Source: an uncultured Clostridia bacterium (GTDB taxonomy: Bacteria > Bacillota > Clostridia > Oscillospirales > Ruminococcaceae). Taken from it: a stretch of DNA of 64,000 nucleotides. A model generated the notes under the pieces. It worked only from the letters and a program-made list of their open reading frames with translations. It did no database searches and was not told where the DNA came from. Location: NCBI GenBank assembly GCA_947624555.1, contig CANQKW010000004.1:1-64000 (forward strand), given 5' to 3'. Below, in pieces: positions 14,873-23,610 of the stretch. Each line of letters starts with the position of its first letter. Position 1 is the first letter of the stretch. A program made the translations under genes and the position numbers.

Positions 14873-15745
14873 ATGGATTATATTACGGTCATAATTCAGG
14901 CGATTGTGCAGGGACTGACGGAATTTCTTCCCGTTTCAAGCTCGGGACATCTGTCGGTGGTGCAGCATATCACGGGTGTCGACGGAGAGGCTGCTCTGAT
15001 CTTATCAATCGTACTTCATCTCGGCACGCTTGCTGCGGTGTTTATAGCGTTCAGAAAGATTATTTTCGGAATGATCAAGGAATTTTTCCTGACTTTCAGG
15101 GATATTTTCACGGGAAAATTCTCCTGGAAAAATATGAACGCAGACCGCAGAATGATGTTTATGGTGATCATCGCAACCGCTGTTCTTGTGCCTGCTTATC
15201 TCGTAAAGGATTTCTTTACGGCTCGGCAGGGCGACGGAGATATTATTTTCGAGGGAGCAGCGTTCCTGTTTACGGCTATGCTGCTGTTTATGTGCGACCA
15301 TTGCAGCGGTACAAAAACGGGCGAAGAAATGTCTGTCAAGGACGGAATTATCGTGGGTCTTTTTCAATGCGTCGCTCTTTTCCCGGGAGTTTCTCGCTCG
15401 GGTTCGACCACAGCCGCAGGACTTTTTTGCGGTCTTGAAAAGGAAACGGCGGTTTCGTTTGCATTTATCCTCGGAATACCGGCAATTCTCGGCGGAAGCG
15501 TACTTGAAATTGGCGAAGCTTTGAAATCGGACGTTGAACTTAACTGGGCAGCTCTCGGAATAGGATTTGCAATTTCGGCTATCGTGGGATTTCTTGCGAT
15601 AAAGCTTGTAAAATGGCTTATCAGAAAAGACAGATTTAAAATCTTCGGCATTTATACCGCAATTATCGGCGCTGCCTGCATAGCAGGCGGTATATGGGAA
15701 AATATGACGGGAAACACTCTCGGTTCTCTTTTGGGGATAGGCTGA
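14873..15745 (+). CDS. uppP: Undecaprenyl-diphosphatase
   Basis: A 290-residue polytopic membrane enzyme that dephosphorylates undecaprenyl pyrophosphate, recycling the lipid carrier of cell-wall synthesis and giving bacitracin tolerance. Family motifs are visible: the N-terminal GLTEFLPVSSSGHL with its catalytic Glu/Ser, and PGVSRSGSTTAAGL around residue 175. ATG 14873 after GAAAGGA is preferred; the track's extension has no family match and runs through the stem-loop. Confidence 0.96.
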   Translation: MDYITVIIQAIVQGLTEFLPVSSSGHLSVVQHITGVDGEAALILSIVLHLGTLAAVFIAFRKIIFGMIKEFFLTFRDIFTGKFSWKNMNADRRMMFMVIIATAVLVPAYLVKDFFTARQGDGDIIFEGAAFLFTAMLLFMCDHCSGTKTGEEMSVKDGIIVGLFQCVALFPGVSRSGSTTAAGLFCGLEKETAVSFAFILGIPAILGGSVLEIGEALKSDVELNWAALGIGFAISAIVGFLAIKLVKWLIRKDRFKIFGIYTAIIGAACIAGGIWENMTGNTLGSLLGIG

Positions 15746-15790
15746 AATACAGACTGAAATCAGGACGACAAAATAATTTGGGGTGAAAAA

Positions 15791-18586
15791 ATGGCAGAGA
15801 AAAAAACCGTATCCCGTACAACAGGGAGCACGGGTAAATCAAAATCAACAGCACGTTCAAAAAAAGCGCTTGAAGAACAAAGACTTCGTGAGGAGGCGCT
15901 GAAAAAAAGCCTTAAAAAACGCAGAACAGCCTCGGTTATTTTGCTGGCGTTCGGCGTTGTTCTGACGCTTATCGCTATTATTTCGGGAAGTAAGGGCTGG
16001 GAAGTGCTGCACGACGTTATTCACGGACTTTTCGGCATACCTGCTTATACGGTAGGTCCTTTGATGATCACTCTTGCGATTTTAATTTCATCAAACAGAC
16101 CGAATATTACATATACGACAGTTAAATTTATCTTTGCACAGCTTATTCTTTGCGCTGCTTTTGAGATTTTCGGCACGGGCAGGATAAACGGCGCAGATTT
16201 CGGAGAAGTTGTCGCAGGACTGTACCAAAACGGCGTCAATCTTTCGGGCGGAGGTTTTTTTGCTCTTTTTTTAGGCGTGCCGCTGCTTTTTTTGGGTATG
16301 CCGGGAGCAGGCATCGTTATCGTAATTATTATGCTTGTGTGTGCGGTGCTTATCATTGATATGCCGCTGAACGAAATGTTCGGGAAAATCGGCAGAGGCG
16401 TGAAAAAAGCAGGCGCTAAAACTGCTGAAAAAATCGAATACCGCCGTGAAAAATCCGCCGCACTGAACGAAGAATACCGACGTATCCGAGAAGAGGAAAA
16501 AGAACGCAAGCGAGCCGCAGCTCAGACTGCAAGTCAAATTGAAAACGATTTGAATAAAGAGGTAAGAAAACGTTCTCAGCTGAAAGAAATGAAGGACGTT
16601 GTGGGAAGCGTCGGAAAAACCGAACCAAATGCTCCTCAAAAAGCAGAACCAGAAAACAAGTCCGCTGTAAAACTGCCTCCCGAACGTGACAACGCAAAGG
16701 TCATCGAAGAACAAAAGCAGGACTCTCTTGATTATCAGGAGGCTCTGAAAAAATATATGGAGAAAAAACACCCCATTATGCGCAGCCCCGAAAAGCCTGA
16801 CCCCGAACAATTCGTCGACAATGATGCCGACCTTATACCTATCACGGAGGCAATTAAAAAGCTTAATGAGGAAAAAACTCCCGCAAGAGTGTCTAAGATA
16901 ATGGACGCACCGCGTGAAAATATCGTTTTCTCGGACGAGCTGACCGAGCCGCAGACAAACGCCGCTCCTTCAAATGCAGATGATATTTCGGAGGTGGACG
17001 AGGGAGAACTGCCGTTTGATCTGGACGATATTTTAAGCGAAAATTCTCACGAAAAACAGGAGGCAAAAGCTGCCGAAAACGATACGGCTGAAAAAAAGCA
17101 GCTTACGCTTTCGGACGTGTATACTTTGCCGCCGATGACGCTGCTCAACGAGGTGAAAAAGCCCGTAAAGCCTGCGGATATTGAGAATGAAATTCGCCAG
17201 AACGCAGTTAAGCTCGTTGAAACCCTGAAGAGCTTTGGCGTTTCCACGACTTTTTTAGGCTCTTCAAGAGGTCCTTCGGTCACGAGATATGAGTTGCAGC
17301 CTGCGCCGGGCGTTAAAATTTCAAAAATTGCAGGTCTTGCCGACGACGTTGCGCTTAATCTTGCGGTTTCGGGCGTGAGAATTGCTCCCGTGCCCGATAA
17401 AGCGGCGGTGGGAATTGAAATCCCGAATAAGGTCAAGGATACCGTCTTTTTCAGAGAGCTTGTCGATACGGAAAGCTTTAAAAAGACGTTTGCAAATAAG
17501 CTGGACAGCGTTCTCGGAAAGGACATAAGCGGAGAAACGGTTCGGTGCAACGTTTCAAAAATGCCGCATTTGCTTATTGCAGGCACTACGGGTTCGGGCA
17601 AATCGGTGTGCGTAAACTCAATTATTATGAGTATTCTGATGAAATCAACTCCCTCTGATGTGCGGTTTATAATGGTTGACCCGAAACAGGTCGAGTTTAT
17701 GATGTATAACGGAATTCCGCATTTGCTCATTCCTGTTGTCACCGACCCGAAAAAGGCGGCAGGTGCGCTTGCATGGGCAGTCACGGAGATGGAAAACAGA
17801 TATACGCTCTTTTCGGAGAATAATGTCAGAAACATCGACGGCTATAACGAGCTTATTGAAAAGGGCGTTATTGACGGAAAGCCCATGCCCGGAATAGTCA
17901 TCTTTATAGACGAGCTTGCAGATTTGATGATGGCGTCCCCGAAGGACGTTGAGGACAGCATTGTCCGTCTGGCACAAAAAGCAAGAGCCGCAGGAATGCA
18001 CCTCGTTATTGCAACGCAAAAGCCTACTGTTCAGGTCGTGACGGGACTTATCAAGGGCAATATTCCGTCGAGAATTGCGCTTATGGTCGCCTCGCAGATA
18101 GACAGCCGTGTTATTCTGGACGCATCGGGCGCAGAAAAGCTCCTCGGAAACGGCGATATGCTGTATATGCCCGTCGGTTCTCCGAAACCTATCAGACTTC
18201 AGGGATGCTATGTTTCGGACGATGAAGTGGAACGCGTCGTCGAATTTATCAAGCAGACGTTCAGCGCAGAATACGACGAGGGCATTATGGCTGAAATCGA
18301 ACGCCGTGCAGAGGCTGCCGCAAGCAGCGAAAAATCCTCGGCAGAGGACGATATTGAGGGCGATGACTCGGACGAAAAGCTCGACGAGGCTATCGAATTT
18401 GTTGTAACGGCAGGACAAGCCAGCACATCCTCTCTTCAGAGAAAATTTAAGCTTGGATACGGACGTGCGGCAAGACTTATTGATACTATGGAAAAAATGG
18501 GAATAGTCGGTCCGTATGAGGGCAGCAAGCCCCGAACTGTTCTTATGACAAAGCAAGAGTGGTATGAAAGAAAACTAAGGAACTGA
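15791..18586 (+). CDS. ftsK: DNA translocase FtsK/SpoIIIE
   Basis: A 931-residue motor that pumps chromosomal DNA through the division or sporulation septum. Residues ~45-195 hold about four membrane segments; ~200-460 are a charged linker; ~470-830 carry the RecA-like motor with Walker A GTTGSGKS and Walker B IVIFIDELADL; the last ~70 residues are the DNA-reading gamma winged helix (GYGRAARLIDTMEKMGIV). The N-terminal ~45 residues are unusually Lys/Arg/Ser-rich. Ribosome site GGGGTG. The following gene starts two bases after its stop. Confidence 0.97.
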   Translation: MAEKKTVSRTTGSTGKSKSTARSKKALEEQRLREEALKKSLKKRRTASVILLAFGVVLTLIAIISGSKGWEVLHDVIHGLFGIPAYTVGPLMITLAILISSNRPNITYTTVKFIFAQLILCAAFEIFGTGRINGADFGEVVAGLYQNGVNLSGGGFFALFLGVPLLFLGMPGAGIVIVIIMLVCAVLIIDMPLNEMFGKIGRGVKKAGAKTAEKIEYRREKSAALNEEYRRIREEEKERKRAAAQTASQIENDLNKEVRKRSQLKEMKDVVGSVGKTEPNAPQKAEPENKSAVKLPPERDNAKVIEEQKQDSLDYQEALKKYMEKKHPIMRSPEKPDPEQFVDNDADLIPITEAIKKLNEEKTPARVSKIMDAPRENIVFSDELTEPQTNAAPSNADDISEVDEGELPFDLDDILSENSHEKQEAKAAENDTAEKKQLTLSDVYTLPPMTLLNEVKKPVKPADIENEIRQNAVKLVETLKSFGVSTTFLGSSRGPSVTRYELQPAPGVKISKIAGLADDVALNLAVSGVRIAPVPDKAAVGIEIPNKVKDTVFFRELVDTESFKKTFANKLDSVLGKDISGETVRCNVSKMPHLLIAGTTGSGKSVCVNSIIMSILMKSTPSDVRFIMVDPKQVEFMMYNGIPHLLIPVVTDPKKAAGALAWAVTEMENRYTLFSENNVRNIDGYNELIEKGVIDGKPMPGIVIFIDELADLMMASPKDVEDSIVRLAQKARAAGMHLVIATQKPTVQVVTGLIKGNIPSRIALMVASQIDSRVILDASGAEKLLGNGDMLYMPVGSPKPIRLQGCYVSDDEVERVVEFIKQTFSAEYDEGIMAEIERRAEAAASSEKSSAEDDIEGDDSDEKLDEAIEFVVTAGQASTSSLQRKFKLGYGRAARLIDTMEKMGIVGPYEGSKPRTVLMTKQEWYERKLRN

Positions 18587-18587
18587 T

Positions 18588-20447
18588 ATGTACAGAAACG
18601 ATGAAATGATGAAAAAGCTTGACGAATTTCTGCCGGATGTGCAAAAACCGTCACGCTATATCGGAGGCGAAAGCGGCAGCGTTGTCAAGGACAGGGAAAA
18701 TGTCGATATAAGATTTGCTTTTTGCTTTCCCGATACGTATGAGATAGGTATGTCGCATCTCGGTATGAAAATACTCTACGGACTGAAAAATAAAGTGCCG
18801 AATTATTGGTGCGAAAGAGTTTTTATGCCTCTTCCCGATATGGAGGAGAAAATGCGTGAAAACGGCGTTTTGCTGTACGCTCTGGAAAGCCTTGACCCTA
18901 TCAGGGATTTCGATTTTATCGGATTTACCGTTCAATATGAGCTTTGCTATACGACAATACTTGAAATGCTGGATCTGGCAGGACTTCCCGTTCTTGCAAA
19001 GGAAAGAACTTCGCTTACGCCTATCGTTATGGGCGGAGGTCCTTGCTGCTGCAACGCAGAACCGCTTGCGGATTTTTTTGATATTTTCGCAATAGGCGAA
19101 GGCGAGGAAATGAACCTTGAGGTTATGCGGCTTATGGAAGAATGTAAGAAAAACGGCTCGTCAAAGGCTGAATTTCTCGAAAAAGCCGCACAGATTGAGG
19201 GAATTTATGTCCCGTCGCTGTATGATATTTCTTATAATGATGACGGGACGGTCAAGGCGATAACTGCGAAAAAAAATGCCCCCGAAAAGGTCAAAAAACG
19301 CATTGTAAAAGACTTTGACAGCGTTTATTCTCCTGAGAATTTCGTCGTTCCGTTTACGGATATTGTGCATAACAGAGCCGTTGTCGAGGTGCTGAGAGGC
19401 TGTATACGAGGCTGCCGTTTCTGTCAGGCGGGTTTTATTTACCGACCGTTCCGTGAGAAAAAATCCGAAACGGTTCTTCGTCAGACAAAGACGCTTTGCG
19501 AGAACACGGGATATGACGAGGTTTCGCTTTCTTCGCTTTCTACAAGCGATTTTTCGGATATTGAGGGATTGCTTTCCACTCTTACGGACTATACCTCAAA
19601 AAACAGGATAAATTTGTCGCTGCCGTCGCTTAGAGTAGACCGTTTCAGCGAGAAAATTTTCGAGGAAATTTCTTCTGTCAGGAAAAGCGGTCTTACGTTT
19701 GCGCCCGAAGCAGGAACACAGCGTCTGCGTGACGTTATCAACAAGAATATCACGGAAAGCGATGTTTTAAACAGCGTGAAAATCGCTTTTGAGGGCGGTT
19801 ATAACGCAATAAAGCTGTATTTTATGCTGGGACTTCCCACTGAAACAAACGAGGATATAAGGGGAATTTATTCGCTTGCAAAGGCGGTTATCGAGGAGTT
19901 TTACAACAATCCTAACCGAAAAAAAGGAAAAGCGCCGAGCGTTTCAATTTCTCTGTCTACGTTTATTCCAAAACCGTTTACTCCGTTTGAATTTGAACCG
20001 CAGGCAAGCGAAGAGGAAATCAAGGCTAAGCAAAAGCTGATAATGGAGATCTGCGTTGACAAAAAAATCAGCATTTCAAGGTCAAAATATGACGTTTCTC
20101 TGCTTGAGGCTGTTCTCGCACGGGGCGACAGACGTGTCGGAAAAGCAATTTATCTCGCCTGGAAAAAAGGCTGCGTTCTTGACGGATGGGACGAATATTT
20201 CGATTTCGGGAAATGGAAGGAGGCGTTTTTTGAATGCGGTCTGGAAATGGAATTTTACGCTAACAGAAAACGCTCTTACGACGAGATCTCTCCGTGGAGC
20301 CACATAAATATGCTGGTTTCTCACGAATTTTTCGTCGAGGAAAACAAGCGCGCTCATTCGGGAATTACTACCCCGAACTGCCGTGAAAAATGCGCAGACT
20401 GCGGAGTTATCAGAAATATAGGCGCAGACTGCTGCAAAAGGATATGA
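18588..20447 (+). CDS. B12-binding-type radical SAM protein (TIGR03960-like)
   Basis: A 619-residue radical SAM enzyme. The CxxxCxxC iron-sulfur motif is in RGCIRGCRFCQAGF near residue 265, preceded by a Rossmann-like segment with GIGMSHLG-type and MGGGPCCCNAEPL motifs and followed by the barrel. It begins one base after ftsK and ends 11 bases before a DUF2344-type protein, the usual two-gene pairing of this uncharacterised family, often found near ribosomal or RNase G genes. A tRNA- or ribosome-modifying role has been supposed; the sequence does not show the substrate. Confidence 0.92.
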   Translation: MYRNDEMMKKLDEFLPDVQKPSRYIGGESGSVVKDRENVDIRFAFCFPDTYEIGMSHLGMKILYGLKNKVPNYWCERVFMPLPDMEEKMRENGVLLYALESLDPIRDFDFIGFTVQYELCYTTILEMLDLAGLPVLAKERTSLTPIVMGGGPCCCNAEPLADFFDIFAIGEGEEMNLEVMRLMEECKKNGSSKAEFLEKAAQIEGIYVPSLYDISYNDDGTVKAITAKKNAPEKVKKRIVKDFDSVYSPENFVVPFTDIVHNRAVVEVLRGCIRGCRFCQAGFIYRPFREKKSETVLRQTKTLCENTGYDEVSLSSLSTSDFSDIEGLLSTLTDYTSKNRINLSLPSLRVDRFSEKIFEEISSVRKSGLTFAPEAGTQRLRDVINKNITESDVLNSVKIAFEGGYNAIKLYFMLGLPTETNEDIRGIYSLAKAVIEEFYNNPNRKKGKAPSVSISLSTFIPKPFTPFEFEPQASEEEIKAKQKLIMEICVDKKISISRSKYDVSLLEAVLARGDRRVGKAIYLAWKKGCVLDGWDEYFDFGKWKEAFFECGLEMEFYANRKRSYDEISPWSHINMLVSHEFFVEENKRAHSGITTPNCREKCADCGVIRNIGADCCKRI

Positions 20448-20458
20448 GGTGAAATTTT

Positions 20459-21088
20459 ATGCCGAATGTAAATACCAGAGTTTTTTTCAGCAAGACAGAC
20501 AGGGCAAAATACATCTCACATCTTGACTTGTACCGTGTTTTTCAGCGTGCGCTTATAAAATCAAAGCTCCCCGTATGGTACACGGAGGGGTTTAATCCTC
20601 ACCTTTACATTCAGTTTATGCTGCCGCTGTCGTTGGGTCAGGAGGGCATCAGAGAAGCCGCTGATTTCAAACTCACCGAAAACGTGCCTTACGAAGAGGT
20701 CACGCAAAGGCTTAATTCGGGTCTGCCGCTTGATTTGAGGATTATCGAAACCACCTGCCCCGTGATGAAAAATACCGACATAACACAAGCAGAGTACGAA
20801 ATTCAAGCGGAATTGAATATTGATAAATTCAGGGAATTTGCAAAAAGCGAGAAAATCCTCGTTGAGAAAAAAACCAAAAACGGCGTTTCAGAAGTAGATT
20901 TAAAGCCGAATATAAGCAAACTTGAAATCGGTGATAAAATTATTCTGCGTCTGCCCGCAGGAAACAATTTTAATCTCAATCCTTCCCTGCTCTTTGAGGC
21001 TTACGAGAAGTTCTCTGAGGAGAAAATAAAACGATTGAAAATCGTCAGAACCAATATTTATAATCAAAACGGAGAAATTTTTAGGTAA
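20459..21088 (+). CDS. Radical-SAM-associated DUF2344 protein (TIGR03936-like)
   Basis: A 209-residue protein with the family opening RVFFSKTDRAKYISHLDLYRVFQRAL and GFNPHLYIQF. It follows its radical SAM partner closely (GAGGTG ribosome site). In some genomes the two are fused into one chain, which supports a joint function. Mechanism and substrate are unknown. Confidence 0.9.
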   Translation: MPNVNTRVFFSKTDRAKYISHLDLYRVFQRALIKSKLPVWYTEGFNPHLYIQFMLPLSLGQEGIREAADFKLTENVPYEEVTQRLNSGLPLDLRIIETTCPVMKNTDITQAEYEIQAELNIDKFREFAKSEKILVEKKTKNGVSEVDLKPNISKLEIGDKIILRLPAGNNFNLNPSLLFEAYEKFSEEKIKRLKIVRTNIYNQNGEIFR

Positions 21089-21127
21089 ATTGAAATAAAA
21101 TTGAAATAATTTTTTTAGTAAAATTTC

Positions 21128-21156
21128 TTGATTTTTTTGATGAAATATGTTACAAT
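21128..21156 (+). promoter_or_regulatory. Promoter of the SGNH hydrolase gene
   Basis: TTGATT (21128-21133), 17 bases, TACAAT (21151-21156), 31 bases before the ATG. Confidence 0.6.
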
Positions 21157-21187
21157 ATACAATAATCAGGGGAATAGGGGGATAATT

Positions 21188-22093
21188 ATGACTTCAAATA
21201 ACGGACAAAGAAAATATCCGAAACCGAAAATGCCTCGCTCGGTTATCGCAATGTACATATCAATGATGATCATTTTGCTGGTAATCTGCGTTGTGGTTTT
21301 CATTATTATGTTCAACAATGTGACAGGCAATTCGGGGGAAGAAAGCAAAAACAGCGGCTCATATCAGCTGATAAATCCGCCACACAGCTCTTCAAAATCA
21401 TCGGAAAGTTTTTCGGAAAGCTCGTTTGAAAGTTCAGAGGAAACAACGGCAAGCAGTTCTTCGGAAGAAAGCAGCTCAAATACATCCGCTGAAAGCTCTT
21501 CGGACGGTTCAACCGTTTCTCATAGTCAGGATTTTGACGTTTCGTTCTTTGACGAGGATTTGTTTATCGGCGACAGCATTTTTACGGGACTTTATCTGTA
21601 CGGCTATCTCGATCAGCCAAGAGTCGCCGCAGGTGTCGGCTATACGCCTTACGGGGCTGTAAATAAGGTCCTTGACGATAAGGGAATGACAGCCTTGGAT
21701 TATGCGGAGCAAATTCAGCCGAAACGAATTTATATCCTGCTCGGCAGCAACGCTATGGCAGGAAGCGACCACAGTGGTCTGGAGGACAGCTATCGTGAGC
21801 TTGTAAGCAGAATAATGGGCGCCTGCCCCGACACGGATATATGCTGCATCTCGATCACTCCTACCGCACGAAAAACCGACTACACGAGCATTGATAACGA
21901 AGAGGTACGCTCGGTAAACAAATATATCAAAAATATGTGCTCGGAGCTGGGTCTTACCTACTGCGACCTGTACAGCATAATTTCCGATGAGGAAGGATAT
22001 TTCCTTGACGAATATTCAGAGATAGACGGAATGCATTTCGTAAGCAAAACCTATAAGGTCCTTCTTTCGGAGCTGCAAAGACTAATGTCCTGA
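21188..22093 (+). CDS. Membrane-anchored SGNH/GDSL hydrolase-like protein
   Basis: A 301-residue protein: short basic cytoplasmic N-terminus, one membrane helix (~residues 17-40), a Ser/Glu-rich linker (~50-115) and an extracellular SGNH domain. Catalytic blocks are visible: FIGDSI (Ser), LLGSNAM (block III) and DGMHF (Asp/His). Such proteins act as cell-surface esterases, often on polysaccharide acetyl groups; substrate is not evident. The ATG at 21188 follows AGGGGG; the track's upstream start overlaps the promoter and is rejected. Confidence 0.85.
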   Translation: MTSNNGQRKYPKPKMPRSVIAMYISMMIILLVICVVVFIIMFNNVTGNSGEESKNSGSYQLINPPHSSSKSSESFSESSFESSEETTASSSSEESSSNTSAESSSDGSTVSHSQDFDVSFFDEDLFIGDSIFTGLYLYGYLDQPRVAAGVGYTPYGAVNKVLDDKGMTALDYAEQIQPKRIYILLGSNAMAGSDHSGLEDSYRELVSRIMGACPDTDICCISITPTARKTDYTSIDNEEVRSVNKYIKNMCSELGLTYCDLYSIISDEEGYFLDEYSEIDGMHFVSKTYKVLLSELQRLMS

Positions 22094-22123
22094 ATAACAT
22101 AAAACAGAATAGGAGAACATATT

Positions 22124-22600
22124 ATGAAGAAAATAATTTTAGCTTTGGCAACAGCGGCGCTTGCCTGCACTTTTTGCGGCTGCGGCTCTTCCGAGAGCGC
22201 TCCGAACAGCTCGGAGCAGCAAAGCAGTATTTCGATTGGCGAAAAAACCCAAAATCTTCTGAACGAAGTAGAATTTCCGTCAATGGTAGAGGTTGAGGCG
22301 GACAGACTTGATATTTACTACGGAATTGCAGAGGATATGATAACCGAATTTTCTGCTTTTATATGCGGTTCGGGCGCTATGCCCGACGAGTTCGGCATCT
22401 TCGTTGCAAAGGACGCCGATACCGCCGCTGAAATCAAAAGCCTGGTGGAAGACAGAATAAGCTCTCAGAAAGACCTCTATGCGGACTATACGCCCAAAGA
22501 GCTTTACAAGTTTGACGACAGCTTTGTAAATATTAACGGAAACGCTGTTTATTACGCTATCTGCGCAGATAACTCAAAAGCAAATGAAATTCTGAAATAA
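22124..22600 (+). CDS. Lipoprotein, DUF4358-like
   Basis: A 158-residue lipoprotein with signal peptide and cysteine lipobox region (ACTFCGCGSS), a Ser-rich spacer and a folded domain (FPSMVEVEADRLDIYYGI to the end). The domain resembles DUF4358, a family of unknown function in Clostridia. It follows the SGNH gene by 30 bases (AGGAGA ribosome site) and precedes a small membrane protein; the three may form one surface-associated operon. Confidence 0.8.
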   Translation: MKKIILALATAALACTFCGCGSSESAPNSSEQQSSISIGEKTQNLLNEVEFPSMVEVEADRLDIYYGIAEDMITEFSAFICGSGAMPDEFGIFVAKDADTAAEIKSLVEDRISSQKDLYADYTPKELYKFDDSFVNINGNAVYYAICADNSKANEILK

Positions 22601-22619
22601 TCGACCGTGAGGTGATGAT

Positions 22620-22991
22620 ATGGGCATAGAATGTGCCGTTATTGCAGGAATTTTTGTAATTTTTATCCTCGTATGTTTTTGCACTAAACGCACAGCATGG
22701 GCGTGGGCAACTCTTCCGCTGCTGCTCGTTCCGCTTACTGACTTTATTATCGAAAATCTTCTTATCACAACTATGAAAATGGAAGTTACTGCTTTCGGCG
22801 CAATCACCGCACTGGTCGTTGCTGTCGCAATTACAGCGGCGTGGGTCGGTTTTTATTCGGGTCATCTTGACCATAAGCGCTATAAGGCGACCTATATCGG
22901 TATTACAAACGTCTTTAACGTGGCTCTTGCGGCTATTCTGATAGAAAATATTCTGTCAAGAGCTGCGCTTGATTCTGTAATACCTGCTTAA
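22620..22991 (+). CDS. Small integral membrane protein, unknown
   Basis: A 123-residue hydrophobic protein with about four predicted membrane helices (starting at IAGIFVIFILVCF) and no motif I recognise. It follows the lipoprotein gene by 19 bases with GAGGTG as ribosome site and precedes the SLOG gene by 12 bases, so it is probably co-transcribed with them. Confidence 0.7.
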   Translation: MGIECAVIAGIFVIFILVCFCTKRTAWAWATLPLLLVPLTDFIIENLLITTMKMEVTAFGAITALVVAVAITAAWVGFYSGHLDHKRYKATYIGITNVFNVALAAILIENILSRAALDSVIPA

Positions 22992-23003
22992 ACGAGGTAT
23001 TTT

Positions 23004-23498
23004 ATGTTTACTGTATCCTTCACAGGCTATCGTCCCGAAAAACTGCCGTTTCCTATCGGCGACAATCCGTTGTTTCTGGACTTGAAAAAGCGTCTTAAAG
23101 ATCAAATCGAAAAGCTTGTAAATGACGGCGCAGACTGCTTTTACAGCGGAATGGCGCGGGGGGTCGATATTATTTGCGCCGAGATAGTCCTTGAGCTGAA
23201 GGAAAAATATCCGCATATTGTTCTTAATGCGCTTATTCCCTGCCGCACTCAGGCAAACGGCTGGAAGGATGACGAAAAGCTTACTTATGAGAAAATTATC
23301 AGTCAATGTCTGAAGAAAATTTATATTAAAGATAAATACACAAAAGGCTGTATGATGGAACGCAACCGTGCGCTTGTCGAATGCTGCGATATTCTTGTGG
23401 CAGTTTTCGACGGACAGACGGGCGGCACGGCAAATACCGTCAGATACGCTGAAAAAAGAGGCAGAAAAATCATTATTATTCCGCCGTGCGTTTCATGA
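23004..23498 (+). CDS. SLOG-family nucleotide-binding protein (DUF1273/YpsA-like)
   Basis: A 164-residue Rossmann-like SLOG protein. Characteristic stretches are FTGYRPEKL at the start, YSGMARGVDIICAEI (loop binding a nucleotide-like ligand) and DGQTGGTANTVRYA near the end. Relatives include YpsA and the DNA-processing protein fold; members have been linked to nucleotide-derived ligand sensing, but no reaction is established. It overlaps the track's incorrectly extended symporter ORF. Confidence 0.82.
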   Translation: MFTVSFTGYRPEKLPFPIGDNPLFLDLKKRLKDQIEKLVNDGADCFYSGMARGVDIICAEIVLELKEKYPHIVLNALIPCRTQANGWKDDEKLTYEKIISQCLKKIYIKDKYTKGCMMERNRALVECCDILVAVFDGQTGGTANTVRYAEKRGRKIIIIPPCVS

Positions 23499-23524
23499 AA
23501 AGGCTAAAATTCGACAAAATATCT

Positions 23525-23562
23525 TTCGGTGCTGTAAAGCCGTAATTTTTTTCAGCACCGAA
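23525..23562 (+). terminator. Stem-loop after the SLOG gene
   Basis: TTCGGTGCTG pairs exactly with CAGCACCGAA around an 18-base loop, followed by TTATTATTT. Probable terminator of the 21-23.5 kb operon. Confidence 0.6.
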
Positions 23563-23571
23563 TTATTATTT

Positions 23572-23609
23572 CCCCCTTGTCCGAATAAAATCAGACAAGG
23601 GGGATTTTT
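23572..23609 (+). promoter_or_regulatory. Terminator-like leader hairpin containing the symporter ribosome site
   Basis: CCCCCTTGTC and GACAAGGGGG form a 10-bp stem followed by ATTTTTT, directly before the symporter ATG at 23611. The 3' arm holds the only Shine-Dalgarno (AGGGGG). The hairpin could end transcription and, when formed, hide the ribosome site, suggesting leader-mediated control. Confidence 0.55.
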
Positions 23610-23610
23610 T

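Noticed and set aside
17047-17835. 262-residue minus-strand ORF inside ftsK
   Set aside because: Antisense shadow of ftsK; Ser/Phe/Pro-biased composition typical of reverse frames in this genome.
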